The notes: generated from the sequence alone by a model not told the origin. A stretch of 64,000 nt of DNA from PALSA-1335 sp965231025 (GCA_965231025.1 OZ246407.1:868001-932000); one strand, 5' to 3'. Numbered from the stretch's first letter, positions 9,485 to 18,807 are shown. Numbers and translations: made by a program.

Positions 9485-10213
9485 TTATGCTGATGGTGTA
9501 AACATGAACCCGATGCCATATCCGGCCAACGCCGAAACCATGCCGATAAGCGCCATCTCCAACCCGCTCCTTCCCCAGTTGCCGATTGTCAGCCTCGCCT
9601 TAATGACCCCCACAAAGAACAGCGCGATGGCCGAAACGATCATGGAGGAATAAATCCCCTCCTGCACCGGAAGAAAAAAGAAGGGCCACAAAGGGATCAG
9701 TGAACCGACGATGGCGGAAAAGCCGACGACGAACGCCGCGATGAAAGGCCGTTTTTCCTCCACCGGAGTCAGTTTCAGTTCATCGCTCATCATGGTATCC
9801 AGCCAGACCTTTTCATCTGATGTTATCACCTTCACGATGTCTTCAAGCAGTTTTCCTTTAAAACCTTTTTGGCGGTAAATCTCACGGATTTCTTCAATCT
9901 CCATCTCCGGAACATCCTTAATTTCACGTTTTTCGCGAGCCAATTCACGATAATAATAATCGCGCTCCGCCACCTTGGAGGTATAAGCGACCGCGGCCAT
10001 GGAAATGGATTCGGCAAAAGTGGCCGCCAGACCTCCCGCAAGCACGATGCGCGTATCCTGCGAAGCCGCTGCAACGCCCAAAATAACCCCGAGCACATTC
10101 ACGAGCCCGTCCTGCCCACCAAGAATCACTTCACTGAGCCTGTTGCCCCGATGACTCTCACTGGCGAACGCCTGTTGCTTCCCCGGCTTGTGATGAGGAT
10201 CTTTTTTTGTCAT
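9485..10213 (-). CDS. VIT1/CCC1-type iron/manganese transporter
   Basis: 242-residue member of the VIT1/CCC1 family, which moves Fe2+ or Mn2+ across membranes. The first helix carries the family signature LGGQDGLVNVLGVILG (about residues 30-46), followed by GLAATFAESISMAAVAY. A charged, Glu-rich cytoplasmic loop (about 85-140) that binds metal in this family comes next, then three more helices. Bacterial homologues are usually about this long. First gene of a short leftward pair with the AI-2E-type transporter. Confidence 0.92.
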   Translation of the reverse strand: MTKKDPHHKPGKQQAFASESHRGNRLSEVILGGQDGLVNVLGVILGVAAASQDTRIVLAGGLAATFAESISMAAVAYTSKVAERDYYYRELAREKREIKDVPEMEIEEIREIYRQKGFKGKLLEDIVKVITSDEKVWLDTMMSDELKLTPVEEKRPFIAAFVVGFSAIVGSLIPLWPFFFLPVQEGIYSSMIVSAIALFFVGVIKARLTIGNWGRSGLEMALIGMVSALAGYGIGFMFTPSA

Positions 10214-10271
10214 AAACTGAATTCCTAAAAAACACCGGCATTATAACCCAGAACAGCCTCAAAAACCAATT

Positions 10272-10736
10272 TCAACGCAGTTTGAGAATATGGAAAATCC
10301 CCGCGCGCTTATAAGGCCACAAAACACGTTTAGTGTGTTGAAACCCCGCACGCTGCTGAAACCGCAGCGAATCCTTAAAACGCGGAGTCGTGGAGGTCCA
10401 GATCTCCCGATACCCCTTCCTGCGGACAAAAACCAAAGCTTTTTTATACAACAGTATCCCCCACCCCCGGTGACGGTACCTTTTGGAGATATAAAACCTC
10501 CTCAGCTTACAAACAGTTCCCTTTACGCGACTGATCCCCAGCGTACCGACAATCCTTCCGTTGTGCGCGAGAACCCAAAAATTCCCGCCGCGCCGGAAAT
10601 AGTACTGCGGAATATTCAGAAGGTCCCGGTCCAGCTGCCTGGAGTACTTATACCCGAACTCACCCAAAACGCGTGAAATCAGGCGAACGACATGACGTTT
10701 GTCTTCATCACGGTATGGTCGGATTTCCATAATCAC
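10272..10736 (-). CDS. GNAT family N-acetyltransferase
   Basis: 154-residue single-domain acyl-CoA transferase. It has a beta-strand with WVLAHNGRIVGTLGISRV, then LRRFYISKRYRHRGWGILLYKKAL with the R-x-x-G-x-G/I acetyl-CoA pyrophosphate loop, and a C-terminal FQQRAGF motif. The substrate cannot be predicted. Its start overlaps the stop of the upstream pterin dehydratase by four bases (10733-10736), so they are translationally coupled. Confidence 0.85.
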   Translation of the reverse strand: MIMEIRPYRDEDKRHVVRLISRVLGEFGYKYSRQLDRDLLNIPQYYFRRGGNFWVLAHNGRIVGTLGISRVKGTVCKLRRFYISKRYRHRGWGILLYKKALVFVRRKGYREIWTSTTPRFKDSLRFQQRAGFQHTKRVLWPYKRAGIFHILKLR

Positions 10737-11059
10737 TGGGTTAGCAACCGGTCGATTTTTGCCGCCAGAATAAAATCGTTGTCGGAAAGCCCGCCAATCA
10801 CGTGCGTCGTCAATTGCAGCTTGACCCTCCCGTAAAAAATCGTCATGTCGGGATGATGCCCCTCCTCTTCGGCGACGGCAGCGACCCTTGCGACGAAATC
10901 CATGGACTCCTTAAAATTTTTGAACCGGAACTCCCTTTCAATCGACTTCTGGTGCAGCGTCCACTCGGGAATTTCCTTATGAAGATCCTGAGCCTCACGT
11001 TTTGAGATCGACTGCATGCCTCCTTGAGAGGAAACGCAATGTTTTTGAACTAACGGCAT
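10733..11059 (-). CDS. Pterin-4a-carbinolamine dehydratase
   Basis: 108-residue protein of the PCD/DCoH family, which dehydrates 4a-hydroxytetrahydropterin. The signature is clear: PEWTLH, a helix FKESMDFVARVAAVAEEEGHHPDM with the catalytic His pair, and VKLQLTTH. No pterin-dependent hydroxylase lies in this window. In many bacteria the family has a second role (for example in molybdopterin-linked contexts), so the substrate here is open. Part of a leftward run with a membrane protein upstream and GNAT downstream. Confidence 0.93.
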   Translation of the reverse strand: MPLVQKHCVSSQGGMQSISKREAQDLHKEIPEWTLHQKSIEREFRFKNFKESMDFVARVAAVAEEEGHHPDMTIFYGRVKLQLTTHVIGGLSDNDFILAAKIDRLLTQ

Positions 11060-11065
11060 AAATGA

Positions 11066-11605
11066 TTAATAAGAATCAAAATGAATCTCGGACCTGGACA
11101 TTTTTCGGCTGAACTCCAGTTCCGGTTTTTTGGATTTGGCGTCATAGAATATCTGATCGCAACCATACCACACCAGGAACCACCCGGCCGGCTCCATAAC
11201 CACGCGCACAAACTCAAGCAGCAGAGTCTGAGTCGGCTGATGGGCGATGTACGACGACAGGAACATCAAAACAAACCCCAGGAGAGCCAAGAATGCCCCG
11301 TTCCGCACCAGCCCACGGGTTTCCTTAGTTATCTGCAAAGACTGCTTGTGAAAATAGTGATGAAGACGGTCCCTGATGATCTCTTCCTCATGGGCGTTTT
11401 TAAGGTGCTTGGGAATCAGGAACCTCATCTCAAGAGTACCGGGTTCGGCCTCACGGATCGCACGTTTCGCCTCGACCAAAAAATCGTCAGAAATGGCCCT
11501 CTCGGGATACGGACGGGGGTCAAAGTCCGAAAACAGGGCGTCGTATCCGTCCAGAATCAGGCTGATATGCGCCTTATCCAAAAGAGTTTTCAGTTCTGGA
11601 ACCAT
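11066..11605 (-). CDS. Two-helix membrane protein of unknown function
   Basis: 179 residues. A soluble N-terminal half contains DALFSDFDPRPYPERAISDDFL, then a basic region, then two transmembrane helices (about 105-122 and 135-152) and a charged tail. The Asp-Phe-Asp-Pro-Arg-Pro-Tyr motif is familiar from conserved hypothetical proteins in diverse bacteria, but the family has no function I know. It ends 6 bases before the pterin dehydratase start, so it is probably in one operon with it. Confidence 0.75.
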   Translation of the reverse strand: MVPELKTLLDKAHISLILDGYDALFSDFDPRPYPERAISDDFLVEAKRAIREAEPGTLEMRFLIPKHLKNAHEEEIIRDRLHHYFHKQSLQITKETRGLVRNGAFLALLGFVLMFLSSYIAHQPTQTLLLEFVRVVMEPAGWFLVWYGCDQIFYDAKSKKPELEFSRKMSRSEIHFDSY

Positions 11606-11616
11606 GAACGGAAGGT

Positions 11617-12063
11617 CTAACTTGTAAGATCGCCAATATGCATGCGTTCCATATAACCCCGTGCCTTATCGGAATGCGGAGTGCCGGAACCCATGGGACG
11701 CGTTTCAAAAAACTGGGTCGCATCCATGCCGCAACCCTGGTAGATGGCCTCTTCCCCCGGATGCATGTTGCCGTATCCGCTCACGTCGTACACCTTTCCG
11801 TGAATGATAAACCAGCAATCGTTCGGCGTCTTATGAGACGCAACGTCAGCAGCCGTATACAGCTTCACCTCGGCCTGCTGGGATGCCCCCTCCTGCTGAC
11901 TGGAACCGCCCACCGAAAGCGAAGCGGAACTTGCGACCGTGGAAACCGGTTGCTGCGTTGGAACCGTCGTATTTGCCGATTGAGTCTCACCGGTGTCCGC
12001 GCACCCGGCAAACAATACTCCCGTAACGGTAACCAGTAAGAGAAAAGAACGGATAGCCTTCAT
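11617..12063 (-). CDS. Cytochrome b5-like heme-binding lipoprotein
   Basis: Lipoprotein with a cytochrome b5 domain. I use the ATG at 12063, which gives a clean signal peptide and lipobox (FAGC, about residue 20); the frame opens further up to 12111. After a Ser/Thr/Gln linker, the domain (about 70-148) has YTAADVASH, CWFIIHGKVYDVSGY, and the first heme ligand His in MHPGEEAIY, where b5 proteins usually have HPGG. The second ligand is probably the His in GTPHSDKAR. It probably carries electrons outside the membrane. Confidence 0.88.
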   Translation of the reverse strand: MKAIRSFLLLVTVTGVLFAGCADTGETQSANTTVPTQQPVSTVASSASLSVGGSSQQEGASQQAEVKLYTAADVASHKTPNDCWFIIHGKVYDVSGYGNMHPGEEAIYQGCGMDATQFFETRPMGSGTPHSDKARGYMERMHIGDLTS

Positions 12064-12120
12064 AGAATGGGTTAAAAATAAAAAAAACAGCCACAGTTTA
12101 CCCCGCTCCACGGGAAAATG

Positions 12121-12783
12121 CTATGCGATAGAATGTTCCCTGGCCGCAGCACCGTTTTTCAGGTGAAACTGCAAAAAAATGATCAAACTCAAAATCGCCG
12201 CAAAAAAGCACCAGACCGAAAAACAACTCACGCTGTAAAAGCGGTACGCGATAACAAAGGAAACAAAAAGACAAAAAGCAAAAAACTTCACCATGCGGTG
12301 ACTTGAAACGGCGCAGCTCATACAGGTCGCCACCAGGTAGAGAAACATCATGAGGGTACCGAACGAACTTGGAACGGAATACACGATATTGTAAACGATG
12401 CTGTTAAGGGAGATGAAAGAGGTCACCGGAGTCGTCAGCACGTAATAAAACTGGGAAAGGCCCACGGTAAGACCAACGCCCAAAAAGAGCACCAACACTT
12501 TTCTCCTCACCTTGTCGTGCTCCAGGAGCATGACGGAAAAAGGGACCCAGATAGGCCAGAGCACATGGGAAAACATCACAAACGCGTAGGTGGCGACGGT
12601 ATGGAACAAGGCGGAACCAAAAGAGATCCATACGAACCCCTCAATCAACTGCTGTACCCCGAAAAACAAAGGAATGAGGGCAAAGGGAAGTTCAAACCTG
12701 TTCTTTGCCTTTTTTACGGTAACCCTGCCCATCGCGGCCAACGACGCACCCGCAACAAAACTCGCCGGAGCGGAAAAACACAT
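12121..12783 (-). CDS. DUF6629-type polytopic membrane protein
   Basis: 220 residues with about seven hydrophobic helices and the family's opening motif MCFSAPASFVAGASLAAMG followed by PLFFGVQQLIEGFVW. This start motif fixes the start codon. No function is established. It stands alone, leftward, 57 bases from the b5-like lipoprotein and divergent from the small membrane protein on its right. Confidence 0.85.
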   Translation of the reverse strand: MCFSAPASFVAGASLAAMGRVTVKKAKNRFELPFALIPLFFGVQQLIEGFVWISFGSALFHTVATYAFVMFSHVLWPIWVPFSVMLLEHDKVRRKVLVLFLGVGLTVGLSQFYYVLTTPVTSFISLNSIVYNIVYSVPSSFGTLMMFLYLVATCMSCAVSSHRMVKFFAFCLFVSFVIAYRFYSVSCFSVWCFFAAILSLIIFLQFHLKNGAAAREHSIA

Positions 12784-12916
12784 AATCGATCATTATCTAT
12801 TGAACCGAGCATGACACGCCGGAAGCGCGTTTGCAAGACTGTCCATTTCCAAACCCCAAAAGCCATGTTACCATGCTGTGCGCAAAACCCTCTCACCGAC
12901 TTAACCCAGCCACAGA

Positions 12917-13168
12917 ATGTTAGTGACCCTCCACGTCGCCCTGGCGATAATCAGTACCGGCATGACAACCTACACCGCATGGAAACCGTCACGGATAAAA
13001 CTGCACACCACCTATGGCTTAAGCTTGGCAACGATCATAACAGGCATCATTTTAACGGCCTACAGCCCCCACATGATTCTGCAGGCCTGCACGATGGGGC
13101 TCTTTTATATCGGCTTTATGCTCTCGACCGTCGGCATGGCCAACCGCAGGCTGCGAGCCAACATGTAA
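12917..13168 (+). CDS. Small three-helix membrane protein
   Basis: 83 residues, almost entirely hydrophobic, with three predicted helices (about 2-17, 33-50 and 53-72) and a basic C-terminus (ANRRLRANM). It is not a family I recognise by name. The reading frame is convincing because of the hydrophobic pattern and the lack of a competing frame. Convergent with the ABC-F gene, 12 bases apart. Confidence 0.65.
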   Translation: MLVTLHVALAIISTGMTTYTAWKPSRIKLHTTYGLSLATIITGIILTAYSPHMILQACTMGLFYIGFMLSTVGMANRRLRANM

Positions 13169-13180
13169 TTGGCTTTCCGC

Positions 13181-14644
13181 CTATTTATCAAGATCGAGTG
13201 TTTCATCGATCCGGATTTGGGAAACAAATTCCGGAACGTGTGAAACAAGAATCATGGCACCTTCGTACTCATTGAGCGCGGCGGCAATAACGGGAATGTG
13301 TCGGAAATTTATGTGGTTCGTCGGTTCATCCAGAATCAGCAGCCCCGGCTTCTGTAAAACCAGCCGAGCAAATGCGACCAGCCCTTTCTGCCCCTCCGAA
13401 AGGTGCCCGATTTTGCTGTGGATCACCTCTTTGGTCAGGAGAAAACCCGCCGCGACCGAGCGGAGATTTTCCTCAAGCACTTCGTCACCCGACGACTTTA
13501 AAGCGGCATGAAGGGACTGATGAACCGTATCTTCAAAATTCAGGGTGGAAAAATCCTGACGGTAGTAACCGACCCGGATATCCCGCGCAATGACGGCATT
13601 TTTTGACTTCCCGGTGGCCAGAGACTCAAGCAGCGTACTCTTGCCGATGCCGTTTGGCCCCGTAAGGAGCAGATGCTGATTTTTCTTCAGGACGATATTC
13701 CCCTTCTTCAGGGTCGGTTTATGGTTTTTGATGACGTTGTAGGCTGAAATGTTCATAATCTCCCCGGCCATGTCCTCCTGGGCCGGAATGGTAAAGCTCC
13801 TGATGGTTTTGTCCTCCCTGCGGACTTCTACTTTATTTTCCTCGAACTCCTCGGCCTTTTCACGCATGCGCTTTGCCACAAGTCTCAACTTACCCCCCTT
13901 GTGGGCAAAAACGTTCGCCTGCTCCTTGTTTTCCTGGATTCCCTTGGCGAGCTGGGCATTCTTTCTATTTTCCTTTTCGATGCGGATGGCAATTTCCGCC
14001 ACCGCGTCATAATAGTTGCCCACATACTGCTCCACCGTTTTGGTAAAAACATCCAGATACAAAACCCCCTCGGTAAAAGCGTTCAGAAAGTCCTCGTCAT
14101 GTGAAATCACAATGCAGGTTTTCTCGTAGTTGATGAGAAATTCGGTAAGATGCTCGATACCGGCCCTGTCCAGATTATTGGTGGGCTCATCAAGCAGCAG
14201 CAGATCGGGGTCCTGAATCAGCGCCGAAGCTAGCAGCAACCTTGCCTGCTGACCGCCTGAAAAGGAGTTGATGATACGGTCATGGGGAGCATGAAGATTG
14301 ACGATTTCAAGAACGTCATCGATGCGGCGCCCGATATCGTATTTCTTTTCCTTAAAATTTTTCTGGAAAAATTCCTCAACGGTCAGATCCCTGTCTTCCG
14401 GACGGATAACCTGATGGGCAGTAGCGATGGTAAGGCGAGGCACCACGTTCACGGAACCGGATTCCGGCCTGATGACCCCGCTGATGAGTTTAAGAATAGT
14501 GCTTTTCCCCGCACCGTTCTGCCCCATGAAGGTGATCTTCGTCCCGCGGCGCACGGAAAAACTTGCCTCTTTCAGAAGCGGTTTATCGTGGACGAACTCA
14601 AACGACACGGCATCAAAACTGACGATGGTTTCATGGTAAGACAT
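13181..14644 (-). CDS. ABC-F family ATPase
   Basis: Soluble protein with two ABC ATPase domains and no membrane part, of the ABC-F family that acts on ribosomes. Domain 1: Walker A GQNGAGKST (about 40), signature FSGGQQARL, Walker B LLLDEPTNNLD. A charged helical linker (about 225-275) follows. Domain 2: Walker A GPNGIGKST, a slightly unusual signature LSEGQKGL, Walker B LLILDEPTNH. At 487 residues it is rather short for the family. The subfamily is not clear from sequence alone. Confidence 0.92.
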   Translation of the reverse strand: MSYHETIVSFDAVSFEFVHDKPLLKEASFSVRRGTKITFMGQNGAGKSTILKLISGVIRPESGSVNVVPRLTIATAHQVIRPEDRDLTVEEFFQKNFKEKKYDIGRRIDDVLEIVNLHAPHDRIINSFSGGQQARLLLASALIQDPDLLLLDEPTNNLDRAGIEHLTEFLINYEKTCIVISHDEDFLNAFTEGVLYLDVFTKTVEQYVGNYYDAVAEIAIRIEKENRKNAQLAKGIQENKEQANVFAHKGGKLRLVAKRMREKAEEFEENKVEVRREDKTIRSFTIPAQEDMAGEIMNISAYNVIKNHKPTLKKGNIVLKKNQHLLLTGPNGIGKSTLLESLATGKSKNAVIARDIRVGYYRQDFSTLNFEDTVHQSLHAALKSSGDEVLEENLRSVAAGFLLTKEVIHSKIGHLSEGQKGLVAFARLVLQKPGLLILDEPTNHINFRHIPVIAAALNEYEGAMILVSHVPEFVSQIRIDETLDLDK

Positions 14645-14751
14645 AATGTTGGATATGCGGCAAAAATAAAATCAGGCCAAGAGAGTATCCTATTTGGCTA
14701 GAATTAGAAAGTACTATAGTCTGAGACCGATTTCCCACACCTACCGACCGA

Positions 14752-15618
14752 ATGAATCCGATCTACAAATGCCCGGTTTGCGGCAATGGACTGATAAAAA
14801 CAGACAATGTGTTTGTATGCGGCCAAAAACACAGCTACGACATTTCCAGCCGGGGCTACGTGAACCTGCTCCTGGCGAACCAGAAAAGAACAAAAGAACC
14901 CGGAGACAACAAAGAGATGGTTGAAAACAGGAAATATTTCCTGGAACAGGGATACTACGATCATTTATCCGACAGGCTGAATGAAATAATCTCGGCACAT
15001 GTCTCCAAATCCTTCTCCCATGATGACAAAGAAATGAATATTTTGGATTTGGGCTGCGGCGAGGGATTTTACAGTGCCCGGCTGCTGTCGAAGCTCAGGT
15101 CGGTTTTTGAAAAATCAAAACAGGCCGGACCGATCCGGCTGTGGGGAATCGATATTTCCAAAGCCGCGATCCAAAATGCGTCCAAAAGAGATCCGGAAAT
15201 TCAATACTGCATTGGAAGCAATTTCCAGTTACCGTATCTGGACGAGTCCTTTGCCTGTATTTTTTCCATTTTTTCACCTTTTGACCCAAAAGAATTACTG
15301 AGAGTACTCAAACCTGGAGGAAAACTCATTATCGTCCGAGCCGGGACAAACCATCTTAAAGAACTCGCTTCATTGATCTATGAAAAATTCGCACTGCAGG
15401 GTAACCCGTCCACTCTGGCGGCGGACCTGAACCTGCAACCTGTTCAAACATTCGAGGTTAAATATCAGATTCACCTGAAGAACACCCGGGACATTGAAAG
15501 CCTGATCGGCATGACCCCCTACTTCTGGAGCCTGGGCGAAGAAAAAAAACTGCTCCTGTCACAGAAACAAGAGCTCACCGTGACGGCGGATTTCCGGTTG
15601 TCATTATTTCAAAAATAA
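14752..15618 (+). CDS. rlmA: 23S rRNA (guanine-N1-)-methyltransferase RlmA-like
   Basis: 288-residue SAM-dependent methyltransferase. The N-terminal zinc finger has Cys7, Cys10, Cys23 and His27 (YKCPVCGNGL...CGQKH). It is followed by the RlmA signature SRGYVNLLL and then the SAM fold with motif I ILDLGCGEGFYSARL (about 97-111). This family methylates a guanine in 23S rRNA helix 35; whether this one acts at G745 or G748 cannot be read. Followed 17 bases later by recQ. Confidence 0.9.
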   Translation: MNPIYKCPVCGNGLIKTDNVFVCGQKHSYDISSRGYVNLLLANQKRTKEPGDNKEMVENRKYFLEQGYYDHLSDRLNEIISAHVSKSFSHDDKEMNILDLGCGEGFYSARLLSKLRSVFEKSKQAGPIRLWGIDISKAAIQNASKRDPEIQYCIGSNFQLPYLDESFACIFSIFSPFDPKELLRVLKPGGKLIIVRAGTNHLKELASLIYEKFALQGNPSTLAADLNLQPVQTFEVKYQIHLKNTRDIESLIGMTPYFWSLGEEKKLLLSQKQELTVTADFRLSLFQK

Positions 15619-15635
15619 CGAGGAACCATCCATCC

Positions 15636-17501
15636 ATGCATACATTGCTCAAGACCTATTTTGGCTATGACTCGTTTCGTCCCCTCCAGGAAGATATTAT
15701 TTCGCATATCCTTGCAAAAAAAGAGGCACTGGTCATTATGGCCACCGGAGGAGGAAAATCGCTCTGCTACCAGTTACCGGCCCTGAAATTCAAGGGTCTG
15801 ACTCTGGTTATTTCACCTTTGATCGCATTGATGAAAGACCAGGTCGACGGCTTAAACGCCAACGGCATTGCCGCCGAATTTATCAACAGCAGCCTATCGT
15901 ATGAAGCGATCCGGGAAATCCAGACCCGATTGAAAAAAGGACACATTAAAATCCTGTACGTTGCGCCGGAGCGATTGGCCATTCCCGAATTTCAGGATTT
16001 TCTGGGCACACTCAAGGTTGATCTGATCGCAATTGATGAAGCCCACTGCATTTCGGAATGGGGTCACGACTTTCGTCCGGAATACCGCAATCTCAAATCA
16101 TTGCGGAAAAACTTCCCCAACGTCCCGCTGATCGCGCTTACCGCAACAGCTACAAGCAAAGTACGTACGGATATCCTGGAACAGCTTCAACTGGGGGACG
16201 CCAGGGTGTTCCTTTCAAGTTTTAACCGGAGCAACCTCAACTACCAGGTCAGGCCAAAAAAAGACGCGCGAAACGAGTTAAAAGCCCTGTTAAAAAAATA
16301 CGCGGGAGAATCCGTCATTATCTACTGTTTTTCGCGCAAAAGTACCGAAGAGCTTGCTGCCGCCCTGCGTGAGGAAAACTTCAGGGCGCTCCCCTACCAC
16401 GCGGGCCTTGATGTTGAGAAAAGAAGAAAAACACAGGAGAAATTCATCAACGACGAGGTTTCCATCATCGTGGCGACCGTTGCTTTTGGAATGGGCATAG
16501 ACAAGCCAAATGTACGGCTGGTAGTCCACTACGACCTGCCAAAAAGCGTCGAGGGGTATTACCAGGAAACGGGGCGCGCGGGACGCGATGGATTGCCGAG
16601 CGAATGCGTTTTGTTCTATTCCTACGGCGACAAAATCAAACATCATTTTTTCATCAACCAGATCGAAGATCCCGCCCAGCGGCAGGCCGTGGCGGAAAAA
16701 CTGGCCCGAATCATCGAGTACGCCGAGATGCAGTCCTGTCGGAGGGCCTACCTTCTGGAATATTTCGGGGAAAACCCGGATATACTGTTGGGAGGACGCA
16801 ACTGCTCCAGCTGTGATCATTGCCTCACCCCCAGGGAAGAGTTTGACGCCACGGACATCACCCAGAAAATTCTTTCCACCGTCATCCGGACAGAAGAACG
16901 TTTCGGACTCAGCTACGTCATTGATATTTTGAGAGGACACGAAACCAAAAAGGTGCAGGAAAGGCAGCACGGCAGACTGCCGGTTTTCGGCATTGCAAAA
17001 GAGCAAAAACAGGCCGACCTCCAGGAGATCATCGAGCTTCTGATTTCCGGGAAAATTCTCCAGAAAACTTCAGGGGAATATCCGATTCTCAAGGTAACCG
17101 ACGAAGGAAAAGCACTGTTGAGAACGCGTCAAAAAGTCACTCTCATCAAATCAACGGTGCAAAAAGACTATTTACATGCCGCAACAACCACCAGGGCCAA
17201 AATTAAAAAAGATTCGGACAGTATCGTTTCAGACTACCATCAGCCGCTTTTTGAACAGCTGAGGGTGTTGCGAAAGGAGATCGCCGATGAAAAACGGGTA
17301 CCCCCCTTCATCATATTCGGTGACGTTTCACTGCGCGAAATGGCTTTTTACCTGCCGCAAAGCAATGAAAGCTTTTCATTTATCACCGGCGTAGGCAGGG
17401 TCAAACTGGCCGAGTACGGGGAAGATTTTCTGACCGTGATCCGGGAATACGCCCGGAGCAATAATCTTGAAGATCGTTTAAACAAGGATTTACTGCTATG
17501 A
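15636..17501 (+). CDS. recQ: ATP-dependent DNA helicase RecQ
   Basis: 3'-5' DNA helicase of 621 residues. Motif I MATGGGKSLCYQLP (about 35-48), motif II DEAHCISEWGHDFRPEY, motif VI YQETGRAGRDGLPS. A zinc-binding RQC region has CRRAYLLEYFGE and CSSCDHC, followed by a winged helix and a C-terminal HRDC domain (about 530-610). The full domain set indicates a working RecQ for recombination and replication-fork repair. An SD-like GAGG lies before the ATG. Its end overlaps the promoter of engB. Confidence 0.97.
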   Translation: MHTLLKTYFGYDSFRPLQEDIISHILAKKEALVIMATGGGKSLCYQLPALKFKGLTLVISPLIALMKDQVDGLNANGIAAEFINSSLSYEAIREIQTRLKKGHIKILYVAPERLAIPEFQDFLGTLKVDLIAIDEAHCISEWGHDFRPEYRNLKSLRKNFPNVPLIALTATATSKVRTDILEQLQLGDARVFLSSFNRSNLNYQVRPKKDARNELKALLKKYAGESVIIYCFSRKSTEELAAALREENFRALPYHAGLDVEKRRKTQEKFINDEVSIIVATVAFGMGIDKPNVRLVVHYDLPKSVEGYYQETGRAGRDGLPSECVLFYSYGDKIKHHFFINQIEDPAQRQAVAEKLARIIEYAEMQSCRRAYLLEYFGENPDILLGGRNCSSCDHCLTPREEFDATDITQKILSTVIRTEERFGLSYVIDILRGHETKKVQERQHGRLPVFGIAKEQKQADLQEIIELLISGKILQKTSGEYPILKVTDEGKALLRTRQKVTLIKSTVQKDYLHAATTTRAKIKKDSDSIVSDYHQPLFEQLRVLRKEIADEKRVPPFIIFGDVSLREMAFYLPQSNESFSFITGVGRVKLAEYGEDFLTVIREYARSNNLEDRLNKDLLL

Positions 17502-17502
17502 T
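17494..17502 (+). promoter_or_regulatory. Extended -10 promoter for engB, probably leaderless
   Basis: TG (17494-17495), C, TATGAT (17497-17502), then six bases to the ATG at 17509. It overlaps the last codons of recQ. The spacing puts the transcription start at the start codon. Confidence 0.45.
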
Positions 17503-17508
17503 GCGCCT

Positions 17509-18081
17509 ATGGAAATAAGATCAGCAAAATTCATCAAGAGTATCGTGGCCGCCAATGAGATTTTGGAGGAGGACAAACTCCAGATTGCCTTCATCGGCCG
17601 CTCCAACGTAGGGAAGTCCAGCGTCATCAACTCGCTGACCAAACAGAAAGATCTGGCCAGAACCAGTTCCTTTCCGGGACGCACCCAGCAGATAAACATA
17701 TTTTTGATCAACAAAAACTACTATTTCATCGATCTTCCCGGATACGGGTACGCCAGGCTCTCGGGCAAGGAACGGAAGCAGCTGGCACTGTTGATCAACT
17801 GGTACCTGTTCGAATCGGAATATGAACAGGAAAAAGTCGTCTTCATCATCGACGCGGACACGGGACTTACCGAAAAGGATTTGGATATGCTCAGATGTCT
17901 GGAGGACGGACAAAAGGATATTGTCGTGGTCGCGAACAAAGTCGACAAGATCAAGAAATCGGAATACGGCAGACAGATGAAAAAAATCCAGGAATCGGTG
18001 GGCGGACACAAAGTGATCCCCTACTCCTCGGAAAAAAGGACCGGAATTAAAGAGCTCCTGGGCGAAATCCTGCGCGGGTAG
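17509..18081 (+). CDS. engB: Ribosome-biogenesis GTPase EngB/YsxC
   Basis: 190-residue single-domain GTPase that helps assemble the large ribosomal subunit. G1 GRSNVGKSSVIN, G3 DLPGYGYARL and G4 NKVDK are present, with the family's SFPGRTQQIN switch region. Length is normal. It begins 7 bases after the recQ stop and has its own extended -10 box. Confidence 0.96.
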   Translation: MEIRSAKFIKSIVAANEILEEDKLQIAFIGRSNVGKSSVINSLTKQKDLARTSSFPGRTQQINIFLINKNYYFIDLPGYGYARLSGKERKQLALLINWYLFESEYEQEKVVFIIDADTGLTEKDLDMLRCLEDGQKDIVVVANKVDKIKKSEYGRQMKKIQESVGGHKVIPYSSEKRTGIKELLGEILRG

Positions 18082-18094
18082 AAGGATGAAATAT

Positions 18095-18168
18095 TGGCTG
18101 GGGATGAGGGATTCGAACCCCCGATGCCGCCTCCAGAGGGCGGTGCCTTACCACTTGGCGAATCCCCA
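18095..18168 (-). tRNA. tRNA-Gln (CUG anticodon)
   Basis: 74-base tRNA on the minus strand. The 7-bp acceptor stem is TGGGGAT with ATCCCCA. The anticodon stem CCGCC/GGCGG encloses loop CTCTGGA, so the anticodon is CUG. The T-arm loop is TTCGAAT. Discriminator G and CCA are encoded, and the CCA lies at 18095-18097. It resembles bacterial tRNA-Gln throughout. It is intact and not split. Confidence 0.95.
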
Positions 18169-18226
18169 ACGTTTCAAGAAGACGGGACAAAACATACACG
18201 ATATCCCCGAAAAACTCAAAACAAAC

Positions 18227-18254
18227 TTTACAACAATCAAAATAAATGTAAAAT
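18227..18254 (+). promoter_or_regulatory. Sigma-70-type promoter for the 172-residue unknown gene
   Basis: TTTACA (18227-18232), 16-base spacer, TAAAAT (18249-18254). The ATG is 34 bases downstream at 18289. Confidence 0.55.
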
Positions 18255-18288
18255 AACCCCTTAAGCCAAATTCTAACCAAACACCCCT

Positions 18289-18807
18289 ATGGCAAGCCCG
18301 AAAAAAGGCCCACAGCCGTTCCAGGGACCGGAATCCATTGACGCAGCAATGGCACAAGGCATCCGGCTTCTCAACGGTTCACTGGTTTTCAACACCCCAG
18401 GAGGACAAAACGAAGTGGAAATCGTTGAAGTGGAACCTTATGTACACAGGGAACATGATAAATTCGTTGATCTGTTCAACAAAAAACCACGCCAATCAGG
18501 TGAAATGATGGTTACCTGGATGATGGGAAACCCTGTGGTATTCCTGGTTGTCAGCCCGGAACAGCAGCGCATCGTCCATCTCAAAAAATTCCGCCTGGGA
18601 AACAAAGTGACGACATTCAAAAGCATTTGCGACACCCTTGGGATCGAAAAAGACCAGATTGACAGGCTCGACGGCCAAAGAATGATGGGGGCCGGCCCGG
18701 AAGCATTGGTCCGCCTCACAGAAAAACCTTCAGCTGAAATCGCCGATATCCGGGTAAAAACCGGAAAGTCGGTCAACAGCCTGGGAATCCTGTCAAAAGG
18801 GAAATAA
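18289..18807 (+). CDS. Hypothetical protein, 172 residues
   Basis: Soluble protein without a recognisable family, signal peptide or catalytic motif. The N-terminal 20 residues are Pro/Lys/Gly-rich and probably flexible. The middle (about 40-110) looks like mixed alpha/beta, with WMMGNPVVFLVVSPEQQ. The end contains paired Lys/Val-rich strands. It has its own promoter, and its stop lies 5 bases from the stop of the convergent helicase gene, the end of the giant four-gene operon. Whether it belongs functionally to that operon is unknown. Confidence 0.65.
   Translation: MASPKKGPQPFQGPESIDAAMAQGIRLLNGSLVFNTPGGQNEVEIVEVEPYVHREHDKFVDLFNKKPRQSGEMMVTWMMGNPVVFLVVSPEQQRIVHLKKFRLGNKVTTFKSICDTLGIEKDQIDRLDGQRMMGAGPEALVRLTEKPSAEIADIRVKTGKSVNSLGILSKGK

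Noticed and set aside
18095..18168. tRNA-Gln as integration site for the giant operon
   Set aside because: The operon lies on the 5' side of the tRNA, I see no repeat of the tRNA 3' end at 30 kb and no integrase gene.
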